Assembly: GCA_030765045.1 (NCBI GenBank)
Contig: CM060970.1
Coordinates: 50,737,076-50,801,075 of the forward strand
Source of the DNA: Tenodera sinensis
Lineage: Eukaryota > Arthropoda > Insecta > Mantodea > Mantidae
Direction of reading: 5' to 3'
Length of the DNA: 64,000 nucleotides
Each line of letters opens with the position of its first letter. The stretch's first letter is position 1. Below the pieces are notes generated by a model. The model saw nothing but the letters and a program-made list of their open reading frames with translations. It had not been told where the DNA came from and searched no databases. The position numbers and the translations under genes were made by a program. Positions 13,471 to 24,204 of the stretch are shown in pieces.

Positions 13471-13854
13471 AATTGACTTGTATAGATCGTAATGCTCGAG
13501 GTGTCCCCCTGCGCTGTATAACCTCCATCTACTTGCTCATTTATGTTTCCAAGTTTACTTAATGACTTTCAAACCTTGGCTTTAATTGCACCAAAATTTA
13601 GTTTTTACAATTTCCTTAGTTTTAATAGAATAATCTGAGGTGTTACTTTCATATGCCTTTCCTAACCGAAATAAAAAGTTGCAGATTTAGTTTAACACAC
13701 ATCCGCTTTTAGACACAAGAAGGATAGACAAATTCCAATTTACATATGTTTAAAAGCGACTCGCTATGGCTTTAATATGATTTTTAATATTTTGTGACTT
13801 TACGAGAAATAATTGAACCTCAACGGAACTTTAAAAAATTAAGGAATACTTACT
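13471..13854. other. Unassigned spacer
   Basis: AT-rich. Nothing recognised. Confidence 0.5.
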
Positions 13855-14380
13855 CATCAATCTAAATAGATTTCTCGGAAAAGCCCAATATCGCAAAGAA
13901 ATTTATTTGAGATATAGTTTGCATTTTGAAGAAACATGTTTTTACTCTGGTACTTTTTTCTATTTCTTAACGTTTACTATCAACACAAAGTTATACAAAA
14001 TATGTTCTTAATTAAATGAGCATCTCAGGTCACTAAAAGTTCAACATTTGCAAAATATTTACCATGTAATATTTTAAATATGTGTTATTTTAAATATGTG
14101 TTATTTTAATTCAGAATCATTACAGCCACTTTCTGAGAAAATAAAAAAAATTATAACGTCTGTGAAAAGAGTAGTTTAGGGTGAGACATTTTCTTAGACA
14201 ATAGCTTCAGAAGCTACTGTCTTACGTACAATAGTTGTTTATTTATATGTGTTTTCATTTATGTTGTTCACACATATGTGAGCGATTTCTAAACAAGCTT
14301 TATTTTTTCCAGGGGCTTCAAAACATGTAATTCAATTGATGACCCAATATCGAATTTTGGGGTGGTGTGTGGTAGATAAA
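13855..14380 (+). repeat. Family A repeat, diverged
   Basis: An old copy recognised from the block order: CTCGGAAAAGCCCAATATCGC, then TTTACTATCAACACAAAG, then TTGAGAAAATAAAAA-like, then TTATGTTGTTCACACATATGTG, then AGGGGCTTCAAAACATG, then CAATATCGAATTTTGGGG. A TTTTAAATATGTGTTA unit is duplicated near 14070-14105. Confidence 0.6.
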
Positions 14381-14603
14381 ACAGAAATTCTTAAAACGGA
14401 AATATTCGCCGCATTGGCATTTCTTCAATCAACATTCTTTTCAAAAGTATATTTGGTACAAGTTAATTTGAGAACACAATGTGAGGCAGTAAATAGAAAG
14501 AAAAGAAAATTATGTTCCGGAAAACTCAATTAGCTTTAAGTCGGTTTAACTAATATAACTAATGTAACTGTTACTAATTTAAGATTATAGGCACATATAA
14601 AAA

Positions 14604-15415
14604 ATCTGATGTGTTGCACTCACATGACTTTTTCTACTCTTGTTGTAACCATTCTTATAAACTCTTATTCGTATATCTTCTTCGTGTTACTCGAGACAAA
14701 CATTTGCAGAAATTACCTCATTGCTTATTTCCTTGCAGGTCCAAGGGTAAAATGGAAATACTGTAGGCTTTGAGCGATAGTCAAATCTTTTAAAGCTTTG
14801 AAATTCCGTTCTCTTTGCACGGTTAAGATATAAAAAAATAAAGAACGATCTTCCATTTGGCGAAAGTTTTAAGTAGTCCAAAAGTCACATAAATAACAAG
14901 GAGTATCTCTGAATTGGTTCACTTAACAAAAAAAAAAAAACTATTTGGACGTAAATTGTATGTGATAACGAGGTGTACATTTTTGTACACTAAGATTTGG
15001 TCTATCTCTTACGGTTTACCAGATATGCAAAAGTTGTCAAGAGTAAACAGGACTATGTGGGCTATAGCCAAAAAATGCAAAATATGCATTTCATTTATAA
15101 AAAAATATGTATATTTAACATGTGGCGTTTTAGTCAAAATCGTCAGAGTCGTTTTCCAGAAAATAAAAATTTTCGAAAACTTTTCCATGCAAAGGGTAGA
15201 TTAAGGTAGAGGAATTCTCTTCAAAATGTTCGTGTCGCATCCTTGAAAGGCATTAATATTAAATACTAACTTAAGTTTTCAACCGACTTCACAATTTTGA
15301 GTTACGCTGGTTTTTGATTCAGAGGGCCTCAAAACATATTTCGGTGAAATCTCGACATCGAATTTTTGGGTGGAATACAATACTTCCCCTAATTACTATA
15401 CGTAGTAGAGAAAGT
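14604..15415 (+). repeat. Family A repeat, full length
   Basis: One of the best copies. The left end reads AATCTGATGTGTTGCACTCACATGACTTTTTCTAC and the right end CTATACGTAGTAGAGAAAGTAAAAG. The CA-rich internal block is deleted: GTTACGCTGG joins directly to TTTTTGATTCAGAGGGCC. At 812 bp it gives the best estimate of unit length. Frames inside (14914-15204, 15314-15496) are repeat sequence. Confidence 0.9.
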
Positions 15416-16033
15416 AAAAGTTTTCTGGAAGTTAGAACGTGGAAAGTCACAGAGCAAAATAGTGTTGCAAATGCTAATTCGAAGTTCAAGGTTTGACAGC
15501 GAATGACGTGGAATGGTGGGGAAAATAAGGAGAAGTTTTGGTGCTCACGTGTCTCAAAATATTACAAGGACGCTTTACTGTTATCGAATTATTGGCAGTC
15601 CATAGCACCTAAAGATCGCGGTTCGCTTTGGACGATTCCCCGCTTAGCACTCCCCGACTCACCTCAACTTGGGCTTCTCATTGCCATTACAGAAACACTT
15701 ATTTTAAGTCATAAATGTGCTGATATAGCAGAGGATATAATAACTCAATAGTTTTAACTTCCAGTGCTAAGATTCGTAAAACAGGTTAATTCTATAACCT
15801 CAAACATTAGGTAACTCATTTAAAGTAGAACATTTATTAAGCTTCGTTAAATTTGTCAGCCAAATTAATTGGTGTTGCCTATTCTCACACTCACCCACGT
15901 ATAGCTTTAGAAAAATATTCCATAGTTCACTACGGTGGCAACTGCCGGTATATTGATCAAATATGTAGATATTTCAGTTGATATCATGAAGGTGTGAGAA
16001 GTTATCACATATAAGCCATTTTATTTAAATTTA
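15416..16033. other. Unassigned spacer
   Basis: No supported feature. An 82-codon frame at 15503-15751 shows no motif. Confidence 0.45.
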
Positions 16034-16092
16034 CTTTAGACTAGGGGTGACCAATAGTGCCAACACACTCACTTCCCCTACACATGTTATTT

Positions 16093-16106
16093 CCCCCCCC
16101 CCCCCC
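16093..16106. repeat. C14 homopolymer
   Basis: A pure C run inside the left part of the hAT remnant. Confidence 0.95.
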
Positions 16107-16298
16107 ACCACTGATCAAGAAAAAGAAAACCAAACCACCTAATCCGAGGCGGATGGTGCGGAGCAGTAGTACGTACAATTCAATGGGAGGATGGACATTT
16201 GTTTTTGAGATAAAGATTATTAAGTTATGTGCTCGATTCGTAAGTCTGGTAGTTGCAGATTTATACAATTTCCCTTCCTTACGATAAACGTTATTCTC

Positions 16299-16700
16299 AT
16301 GGAAAAATACAATGAACTTTTGAAGTAATTGTACGACACATTCTCTTCACAATTTGAAGACCTAAAAACATTTGAAGTTTCCGTGTTGTGAGGCTTCACA
16401 CAAGCTGCTAAATGTGAAACTACTTGCATTGCAGAATTCCACGACCGTAAAATGTTCTAAGACAAAAGGGTGGAAATTATTTAGGTCTCTGCCCTGTTGT
16501 GAGTATCGGAGGTTACGATTGTTTGCATCTAGTTTAATGGCAGTCTTTGGCTCCACTTATATCTCGGAATAAACATTTTCAAAATTAAGTACATTAAAAG
16601 AGAGTGTCGCAGCAAGTTAAGTGAAAATCACCTTGCTTACCTTTTGAGACTGTGCACTTCATCTTTTGCACCAAATATTGAAGATTTTCTGAAACGTAAG
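16299..16700 (+). pseudogene. hAT transposase C-terminal remnant
   Basis: Three frames together give the C-terminal dimerisation region of a hAT transposase. MEKYNELLK, stop, LYDTFSSQFEDLKTFEV comes first. Then a frame leads to MAVFGSTYISE, a stop and TF. After a shift comes SKLSENHLAYLLRLC followed by TSSFAPNIEDFLK. The order FGSTY..E.TFS, then a K-rich helix, then L..HL..LLR is characteristic of the hATC region in ZBED/GTF2IRD2-like transposases. At least two stops and a frameshift make it a pseudogene. Overlapping frames in this interval are shadows of it. Confidence 0.72.
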
Positions 16701-16868
16701 TCATGCCATATAAGTAATCCTTAGAAACATTGTGAGTTAATCAGGAGTAGATTTCCTGTATATAAGAATGACGCCGCCACTGGAATGCATCATTCTGTCC
16801 CAGCGGATGGAGAATGATGCTTTCAACCCCCGTTTACTTGCCTGCAGTTGAGCACTGCTGTTTTAGAG

Positions 16869-17340
16869 AAGTTTACATAACTTCCAGAAGAAAGAGATTA
16901 CAAGCTATAGAGAAATTACATTTTTAATTTCTCGCTATTGACACCAACCACTCAAAAGCGTATGTCCGTTTAAGTATGACCCTTCGGACCTGTAATTGCA
17001 CGTATCGTCAGAGGCAACCTAAGTACAGCATTTTCTCTTTATGATGCTGGCTGCAAATGAAGCATTGATTTTGGCTGAAGGCCGTTATAGTCCCCCCAAA
17101 CTTATTTACATTCCACTCAGTCCCTTCTAATTAGGGGGCTGCATTCGATTGGGTTGAGGTTGCTCGAGGGATTTTGATCGCCTTAAATGCTGCAGTCAGC
17201 ATTGGACCCCATCGTCATTTAATCAGTTCATTAGTCTTTCCATAGGCCTGTTATAACATAAGGTTGAAAATAACAATGTAATGAAACTAGCAGCGTAATG
17301 GTGTGTAGATGCAGATGTGCATTTGTCGCTCTAGTGAAGA
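16869..17340. other. Unassigned spacer
   Basis: Nothing recognised. Confidence 0.5.
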
Positions 17341-18080
17341 AAATGACATGTTGCAATCACATGGCTTTCTGTATCCACTCTTCTACAAAATATTTTAAAC
17401 AAATACTAATATTTAAGTACTGTTTGCTAATTGAAATAAACATTCATTGTCCATTTGCACATTCATTGTAACTTTAAGAGGAATACAGTAACTTACCACT
17501 TGAAAATCCAAACATATAATAAAGAATACAATGTAAATGGTTACCGCTGTAAAACTAATTGTATTTTATAAAGAGTTGTGTGTTTAACCAGATCTGTATG
17601 TTTTGTGCAATAATAATTTGTCTATCTCTCACTGCACTAGTTATACGGGATACCTTGAGCGACCTTCATTTTGTTACCTGCCAGACATGCAGCGAGCAGG
17701 CTGCACTCAGTGAGTACCAATTTCCCATACCTGTACTAAAATAATTGAGAATGAACAGGACTTCGAATGCTTATCCTAAAGAATTCAAGGTATACAATTT
17801 ATTTGATGAAAATCGTTGGAGCTATTTTTGAGATCGAACTTGCCGAAAAATGTTCCCTTTAAAAAGTAGCTTGGGGTCGAAGGATTTTCTTGACAGTTAT
17901 CGTATCACATTCTTGGAAGATTAACTTCAATACCAAGTTTAGTATTTCACTAATAATTTTGGACTCTCAATTTCCTTTTTCCCAACAAATGTTTACGAAA
18001 TTTAATGTCCTATGTTATAAAAGAAACAAGTGTTTTATTAATTTAGTATTTATATTATCTGTTCCAGGGGATTCTTTTTT
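17341..18080 (+). repeat. Family A repeat, diverged
   Basis: The left end GACATGTTGCAATCACATGGCTTTCTG is followed by GTGTGTTTAACCAGATCTG, TTTGTCTATCTCTCACTG, GAACAGGACT, and TTCTTGACAGTTATCGTATCACATTCTTGGAAG. The right end decays after CAGGGGATTC. Confidence 0.65.
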
Positions 18081-18639
18081 TAAAAATTTTTAACAGCGAA
18101 TGTTAATTAAATGAATATAATAAAATCTACATGTTAATTTATGTGTGTTCAGATTTTCGCTTATTCCGTTTGTGACCATAAATCTTGATAGTATTGTAAC
18201 CATATTTCTTCTGATTTAGTTGTAAATTATCCCTCTCTTCCTTACATAGGTGTAATAAGGTTCCGTGTGATTTATTCTGCCTTTCATGGACATTATATAC
18301 TATATAACGTGTTTATCACAGGCATTTATTTTTATTTTCCTAACTTTCCTACAAACGGTTACATTCCAGGCTTATGGTGTTATTCATCAACAGCTATTGG
18401 CTATACATTTAGACGTTTTTGATACGGCTGCCATATTCACTTCTCTTGTAATAAATGGATTTTAAGGTTTTTCGAAGTCTGGTTATATTGTTAGGCGTAC
18501 TGATTGTATTTTTTACATTTAAAAGTAATAGCCAACTTTGAAATTAATGAGTAATGTAAGTAAGCCACGGCTTCTAAATACTGGTGTCCAGAACTCACTT
18601 TGAGCATTTGGTATTTACTAGGGTATAATCTACTAGCTG
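18081..18639. other. Unassigned AT-rich spacer
   Basis: Nothing recognised. Confidence 0.5.
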
Positions 18640-18860
18640 AACTTGCACTAGTTTGACGATTTTATCCCTACAACTTTTACACTTAGGTTACGCTTACCCA
18701 AGAGCCTTGTGATTCTTTGGAGACATTTAAAAATATTGCTTAATACACTTAAAGAAACAGTTAATCAAAACCCTATATACCATAAAGAACAGAAAATAAA
18801 CAAAAACACCAGGAGGACACAATGCAAAAGCACTGTTGAACAACCACAAATACTGCAGGA
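18640..18860 (-). repeat. Family C dispersed repeat, copy 1
   Basis: Read on the minus strand, this matches 63085-63352: GTTGTTCAACAGTGCTTTTGCATTGTGTCCTCCTGG, then TTCTTTATGG, then TTAAATGTCTCCAAAGAA, then CAGCTAGTAGATTAT. Both copies have ATG at the same place (here 18724-18726 complement), but the frame is broken at once by stops in this copy. Confidence 0.65.
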
Positions 18861-19107
18861 GGAAAAGCAATTAGTGAAATCCGTGTGAATGTAATATACA
18901 TACTGCATTTCTATTTAAAACATATGGAACATTGTATCAACTATTTGTAGAATACGAAATAGAGAACTAAATGTGACTGTGTTACGTATAAGAAAAGTGA
19001 ATAGATAGGTTATAAACCTTCTCCACAAAAAATATACATATACGTACCGAATTTGGCAGTGATTAGTGTTTTCTAGATTAGCGGTTACATACAAACCAAA
19101 TATTCAT

Positions 19108-19232
19108 TTTTATTTTCTCTACTACATATAGCAGGTAGGGAAAGAAGTGTATTCGACGTCGAGATTTCACCGGAAATATATATTTTAAAACAGTATTAGA
19201 AAAAGGTCCCCCGCCCGCGCGCGCGCGCGCGC

Positions 19233-19309
<77 letters not shown>

Positions 19310-20068
19310 CGCGTGCGTGCGTGTGCGCGTGCGCGTGCGTGCGTGCGTGCGTGCGCGTGCGTGCGTGCGTGCGTGCGTGTGTGTGTGTGTGTGTGTGTCA
19401 ACGGCGTAATTCAAGAACAAAAACTTGGTTAAGAACTAAACTTGTTGTTTAAGTTTAACATATTTCAAGGATGAGAATTTAATACTTTGAAGAAATTATC
19501 GCCACCTGAAACTACCCTTTAAATGGAAAATTTTTTGAAAATTTTTATTTTCCTAAAAACAGCTCTAACGATTTTAATTAAAATGCCATATGTTTAAGAT
19601 ACTTTAATGGCGAATTAAATGTATATTTTAAAATTTAGTGGCTAGAATTTATGTAGCCCTGATTACTCTGGATGACTTTCCCAATGGATCAAATATTACT
19701 GTACAAAAAATGTAGATGTTAAAACACACAATTTATGTCAAACGATCCTTTTTGTGGTGTGAATCGTTTCAGAGATATTCCTTGTTATTTGTCCGAGTTT
19801 TATAATACTTATAGACGGTTTTCAAATGAAAGGTCGTTATTCATTTTGTCATCTCTAGGTCATGCAAAGAGAACGTATAAGGTCATAACATTTGACTGTC
19901 ACTTAAAGCCTGCTGAATTACTCTTGCACTACTAGAAAATTAGCAATAAGGTAATTTTTACATATGTTTATCTCGATTAGTATTGAGTTCATAGAGGAAT
20001 AAGTGTTTGCAAGAATAGTCTGTACAAGAGTAGAGAAAGTCATGCAACTGCAGCATGTCTGATTTTGA
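19108..20068 (-). repeat. Family A repeat, full length, with expanded microsatellite
   Basis: The copy begins at TTTTCTCTACTACATATAGCAGGTAGGG and ends at GAGTAGAGAAAGTCATGCAACTGCAGCATGTCTGATT, so both terminal motifs survive. Without the 186-bp GC/TG tract it is about 775 bp, close to other full copies. The frame at 19735-19935 is repeat sequence. Confidence 0.9.
19213..19398. repeat. Compound (CG)n(TG)n microsatellite inside family A
   Basis: A CG run of about 34 bp is followed by TG, then a mixed GCGTGCGT region, then TG again. It sits between AAAAAGGTCCC and CAACGGCGTAATTC of the host repeat, the same position as in other copies. Frames on both strands are artefacts. Alternating purine-pyrimidine over 186 bp could adopt Z-DNA. 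Confidence 0.97.
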
Positions 20069-20131
20069 TTTAATGTTCATTCCCCATGTTTCTCGAATAT
20101 TTCTTAAATAAGTCGTCTGAAATATAGTTTA

Positions 20132-20503
20132 TTAATTCTCATAAACAAAGTAATTGTACAATGATTCATAATTCACATTGTTCTTTGCGCGAGCGAAGAT
20201 GGAAAGTAAAGAATGAAATTGGCGCAATGGAAACGGTGTACATTTGTCAATAAAAGTTACGCGAACCCCGCACGTCTCGTACATCAAGCGTCTATTTGGC
20301 TTCTTACATAAAACAGCTGCGACACTAAAACCGACTTCTTTCTGTTTGACTGCCTTGAAAAGTAATGTAATTTGGGCTGGTGCTACGCTTTCCAGTTTTA
20401 CTGGGTTTATATCTCCCTTTATGTCCTTTTCTCTCGAGTAGACGTGGAACTCTAAGACATTTAGATCCATTTTCATAGGGCCCGGTTTTGAAGACATATT
20501 CAT
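20132..20503 (-). CDS. Unrecognised 123-codon frame (doubtful)
   Basis: This is an open minus frame of 123 codons just left of a family A copy. The translation is of mixed composition, without low complexity, signal peptide or membrane segment, and I recognise no domain. A second minus frame overlaps it. There is no visible promoter or polyadenylation evidence and no neighbour to give context. It could be an exon or retroposed fragment, or chance. I list it only because its composition is less biased than other frames of this size here. Confidence 0.2.
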   Translation of the reverse strand: MNMSSKPGPMKMDLNVLEFHVYSREKDIKGDINPVKLESVAPAQITLLFKAVKQKEVGFSVAAVLCKKPNRRLMYETCGVRVTFIDKCTPFPLRQFHSLLSIFARAKNNVNYESLYNYFVYEN

Positions 20504-21187
20504 ACATCTTTTACTCCAGTTCTGTAACCGCAGTTTACCGTTCTATAAAACAGCACCATTCATTTGTCCTCAGATGTGTTTAGAATGACATTTTTAAGGA
20601 AATATCCCGGTGACCCAGAAAATATTCTCGGGGGCACATTTGCCTTGGATTTACCAAAGAAGTGAAGGAAAGTATGTATATACATAACACACAACATACA
20701 TTACACACATTACATACATATACATTACTTCTTAGGTAATATATATAATCTTATACAGCAATAAATCAATAACAATTTATTACGAACCTAATCGGATACC
20801 GATTATGATTTACCATTTCATTCTCACAGTAACCACTGACCCTTGTGGTTAGGTTAGCGGTTTTAAATTCCAATGACGAATTATTTGATTTAACCTGCAT
20901 CTCACGTTCTTTATGATATTGTTCTCTAATGATATATGCCCACGATTATGGTAGCTTCCTACAGTCCTTACTATTCCAAATGATGGATTAAAATTCTCCC
21001 GGTATACATAAAAGGATGGGAAACGTCTATGAAACGTCCGACTTCTTTAAACTCTTGCCAATCATCTTCCAGTTCTGCAAATGCTGTATGGTTGTAAGTA
21101 CACTTTGGTGGTTGAAGAATCCTAGAAAAATGCTTGGATAGTGAGAGTTAAGATTTAAACCTTTATACAGCCATTCCGATATGAGTC
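20504..21187. other. Unassigned spacer
   Basis: An ACATTACACACATTACATACAT-like low-complexity patch lies at about 20670-20730. Otherwise nothing is recognised. Confidence 0.5.
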
Positions 21188-21521
21188 GCAAATAATCGCA
21201 AGTTGCTCCATCCGAAACGATTCACTCCACAAAAAATGTATCTGCATATAATTTGTGTTTTAACGAGATCTAAATTTTTGTGTAGAAAAATTTGGTCTGT
21301 CTCTTACGGTTTACCAGTTATGCATGTCATAAAGAGTAAATAGGATTACATGGACTAGTCAGAAAATTTAAAATATACATTCCATTTGCCATAAAAACAT
21401 CTTAAACATACGGAATTTTAGGGAGTCCCAGAACATGTATTTTCGGTGAAACCTCGGCAGGGAAATTTACGGTCGAATTCAATACAATACTTCCCCTACT
21501 TACTATACGTAGTAGAGAAAG
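21188..21521 (+). repeat. Family A repeat with internal deletion
   Basis: Central part followed by the right end. AACATACGGAATTTTAG joins directly to GGAGTCCCAGAACATG, which removes about 350 bp of consensus, including the CA block. The right end CTATACGTAGTAGAGAAAGTAAAA is intact. Confidence 0.85.
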
Positions 21522-21654
21522 TAAAAAAAAAGTCCTCTCCAACACATCTCCATGGCGCACAATAACTCAGGTATTATACAAAATATAATATTATGTATTG
21601 TTAAAGCGACTCTAAATAAACCAAAAAAAGACCTCATCTATCCATAATGCACCA

Positions 21655-21950
21655 CTTTTCCTGTGTGCTTTGGCTTTTAATTTTTGGACGACTGGCACTA
21701 TAGATGTGGAACCATAATATCACATTGTTGGACCAATTCCTTTATTGATAGCTGTGAACGTTCTGTCCAATATATCTGCTAGGTTTTCTTGTATTAAAGA
21801 TACTGGGTCACAGCATCGTGCACGGAACCTGTCCCCCGAAATGTATTAATCAAATTACACACAGTGTGTCTGTGTGGTGCTTTGAGTTAGGGAACTTAGC
21901 AATGATTCTTTCTTCACTTCCACATTTTTCACACATTCCTGTCTAGAGTA
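21655..21950 (-). pseudogene. Transposase-like helix-turn-helix remnant
   Basis: On the minus strand, one frame gives ERIIAKFPNSKHHTDTLCV. After a frame change a second gives NLINTFRGTGSVHDAVTQYL, then LIQENLADILDRTFTAINK, then VPVVQKLKAKAHRKSGALW. The FP-x-S..INxFRxTGSVxD pattern is the DNA-binding helix-turn-helix seen in mariner-like transposases and in the related DUF4817-type proteins of insect elements. Stops and at least two frameshifts show it is dead. I cannot say which of the two families it belongs to. Confidence 0.45.
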
Positions 21951-22189
21951 CATTGCTGTCACCACGCATACCTACAGCAGTACTCACAGGCCAGGAATTC
22001 CTCTACTAGCAGTCGGCGATAATGCGCTGGAAACCATAACATCCGGTAGCCATAACATGGAATACCAATGTTGTCTCGAGCATAGTGCAGGCGAAGTTGT
22101 TGATGACCCGTTAAAACACAGTAGGCAAAGCGACAGTCGGATTTTCCTTAGATGGCAGCTTTGAAATTCTGTAATCTTTACATGACCAA

Positions 22190-22645
22190 CCAAGCGGGAT
22201 GTCTGTGGCCCGCATTCGAGAGGTCGTGGGTTCGATCCCCGTGGGCATGCACTCTCACATGAGCTTTTCCGTGGTTTCCCCATTTCACTTGCACGAATCC
22301 TGGGGTGCATAGTTTTATACAACGATTTCCTTTCCATCATTTCCCTTTATTCCATTTCCTAATCTTCGGGTATGCTTTCAGGCAAGTGATGTTAGCGGTG
22401 CGGACAGATGACGCGATGCTTGCGCATGGTAACTGCTGTTCTCAGCTGACGTTTGGGAGATCATTTACCTCCGTCGGGCAGGACGCCTGTGCAGTGGTTG
22501 TTCGGCGGGATGAAGAGACCTCAACACTTGTTAGGGACTTCCGCGCGTCTCTGTAGCCTGTGTAGTTGCAATCCTGTGGCATCCTGTGGCATCCTCACTT
22601 CATCCAATGACAGCTTTCATTCGCGAAAATGTATTAAATTTTAGT
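22190..22645 (+). repeat. tRNA-derived SINE (family S-c)
   Basis: The head carries GTGGCCCGCATTCGAGAGG and a strong B box, GGGTTCGATCCCCGTGGG, at 22225-22243. The body includes ACGATTTCCTTTCCATCATTTCC, and the 3' module is TTAGGGACTTCCGCGCGTCTCTG. A GGCATCCTGT duplication lies near the end. It shares body and 3' module with 32835-33165. Confidence 0.8.
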
Positions 22646-23552
22646 ATAACCTCCTCCTCTGCTTTTCTTATGTTGTGATCAGATAGAGAATCTAGTTATA
22701 CTGTCCTACAGACGCGCAACAGCTCACGTAACTCGCTAAGCTTAAATATCTAAATGGCCCACTCGCTTCGGTGAAGCATTTGTACTAAAATATATGAAAT
22801 AATCCGACGAGGGGAACAGAACACAGAATACAACAGGAAATACGTTTGGAATTACTGCCACTACTGACATTGCCAACAATTTAAGAGACATTAGTAATTA
22901 CAATATACCATTAAATAATATTTCATATCCTGTATCATTCTTTAGTTTGTGAAATAGTCTTAATAAAAGCAATTCGTGATAGTGAAATCCTCTTTCTCTG
23001 GTCACTTAATGACTCGAGTATTTATGGATAACTTGACAATGGTTCGTGGAATTACTTATGATAATTATAAACTGTACCAATATATGAATGTTTAAAAAAT
23101 AAATTGGAAACAAGTAACACACAAATTATTTAAAGAATGAACGTAGCTACCTTGCTATAATAAACAAAGATGGAAAAATTGAGAAAGAAAATCTCAGGGA
23201 CGAAAATATTTTAAATTCTAAAAGTGTTAATGAATAATTTATAATATAGCAATACAGAACGTAAATGTGTAAGGAAATATACACAATTAATTGTTCAAGA
23301 AACGGAGGGGACGCAACAGGTAGGAGACACCTAGACTTTTCGAAAGAAACGAAAATTGAACGAACCAATAAAAGTGTGAACGCTTAGTTGTTGAAAGTGG
23401 CAGAGTAAAATAGAAACTAACGTGAGTAAAGAATAAAACATTTGTGGGAAATGAGCTTTCAATGCAATTAATTAATCCTCTGCCGATATAATTGGGTGGA
23501 GTAGAAGAATTGTTATTTAGTGAGAAGTGCATAAACTTTATTGATCCACGAC
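22646..23552. other. Unassigned AT-rich spacer
   Basis: Nothing recognised. Short minus frames at 23147-23532 have no motif. Confidence 0.5.
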
Positions 23553-23556
23553 TTAA

Positions 23557-24200
23557 TGGGACCTAGGACAGATTATGTGATTTTATAAAATTTATTAATG
23601 TTCTCAATGTTTTTTTATGTTGGTTGCCCTCATTTTGAGTATCATACTGTGCAAATTTCAATAAAATTGATGAAGTAGTTTTTCAGCTATGAGCATTTTA
23701 TATTTTTCATATCACAATATTTCAAAAATATGAAATACTCCTTGCGATACAAATATTTTTTTCCATCACTACCACTTTGTCATATTAATATTTCAACTCC
23801 TAAGAAATGATTGCAGATTTTTTTTTATTTTTTTTTTTTTCATTGTGTGCTTTGTATAAGAAAATATCATAATCAATTATGCAGATATTACAGCCTAAAA
23901 AGTAAACATTTTTAGATTCTAGAATTTTTTTAGATAGTACTATAGAGCAATTATTGTACCAAGTTTTATGAAAAGATAAAAAAAAAGCTATACTGCATGG
24001 CTTATCTGTCAAGTCGAAAAATGTCATTCTGAGAAAATTTAAGTTTTATATTGAAAACATTAATACAGGCTAACGTACTTGGTGTAAAGGGTTGATATCA
24101 TAAAACGCATTTAAATGTTTTACTAACATATTTCTTTTTGCAGAAATCCAGAAATAAAAAATATTGGTCACTTTGGCTAAAAAGATCTGTCCTAGGTCCC
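23557..24200. mobile_element. TTAA-flanked inverted-repeat element (piggyBac-like MITE)
   Basis: GGGACCTAGGACAGAT at 23558-23573 is repeated in perfect inverted form as ATCTGTCCTAGGTCCC at 24185-24200. TTAA flanks both sides (23553-23556 and 24201-24204), with one extra T on the left. Insertion at TTAA with termini opening in a G/C triplet is the habit of the piggyBac superfamily. The 0.64-kb AT-rich interior shows no transposase, so it would be non-autonomous. Confidence 0.7.
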
Positions 24201-24204
24201 TTAA

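Larger units (their letters stand above)
16042..16860 (+). mobile_element. hAT-type DNA transposon, internally deleted
   Basis: Terminal sequences TAGGGGTGACCAAT and GTTGAGCACTGCTG are imperfect inverted repeats of the hAT type (CAGNGGTGNCCAA). They are flanked by an imperfect 8-bp duplication: CTTTAGAC at 16034-16041 and TTTTAGAG at 16861-16868. The interior retains the C-terminal transposase end (16299-16700). Autonomous hAT elements are several kb, so this 0.8-kb copy has lost most of its gene. A hairpin GCATCATTCT..AGAATGATGC lies at about 16786-16819 near the right end. Confidence 0.72.

Noticed and set aside
14604..15415. Family A as a classical TIR transposon
   Set aside because: The 12-bp ends are inverted, but conserved sequence continues outside the left end and no target duplication flanks any good copy. 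Left open rather than called.
19247..19452. Cysteine/valine-rich frames as secreted peptides
   Set aside because: They translate the TG/CG microsatellite. The same applies to 60384-60624.
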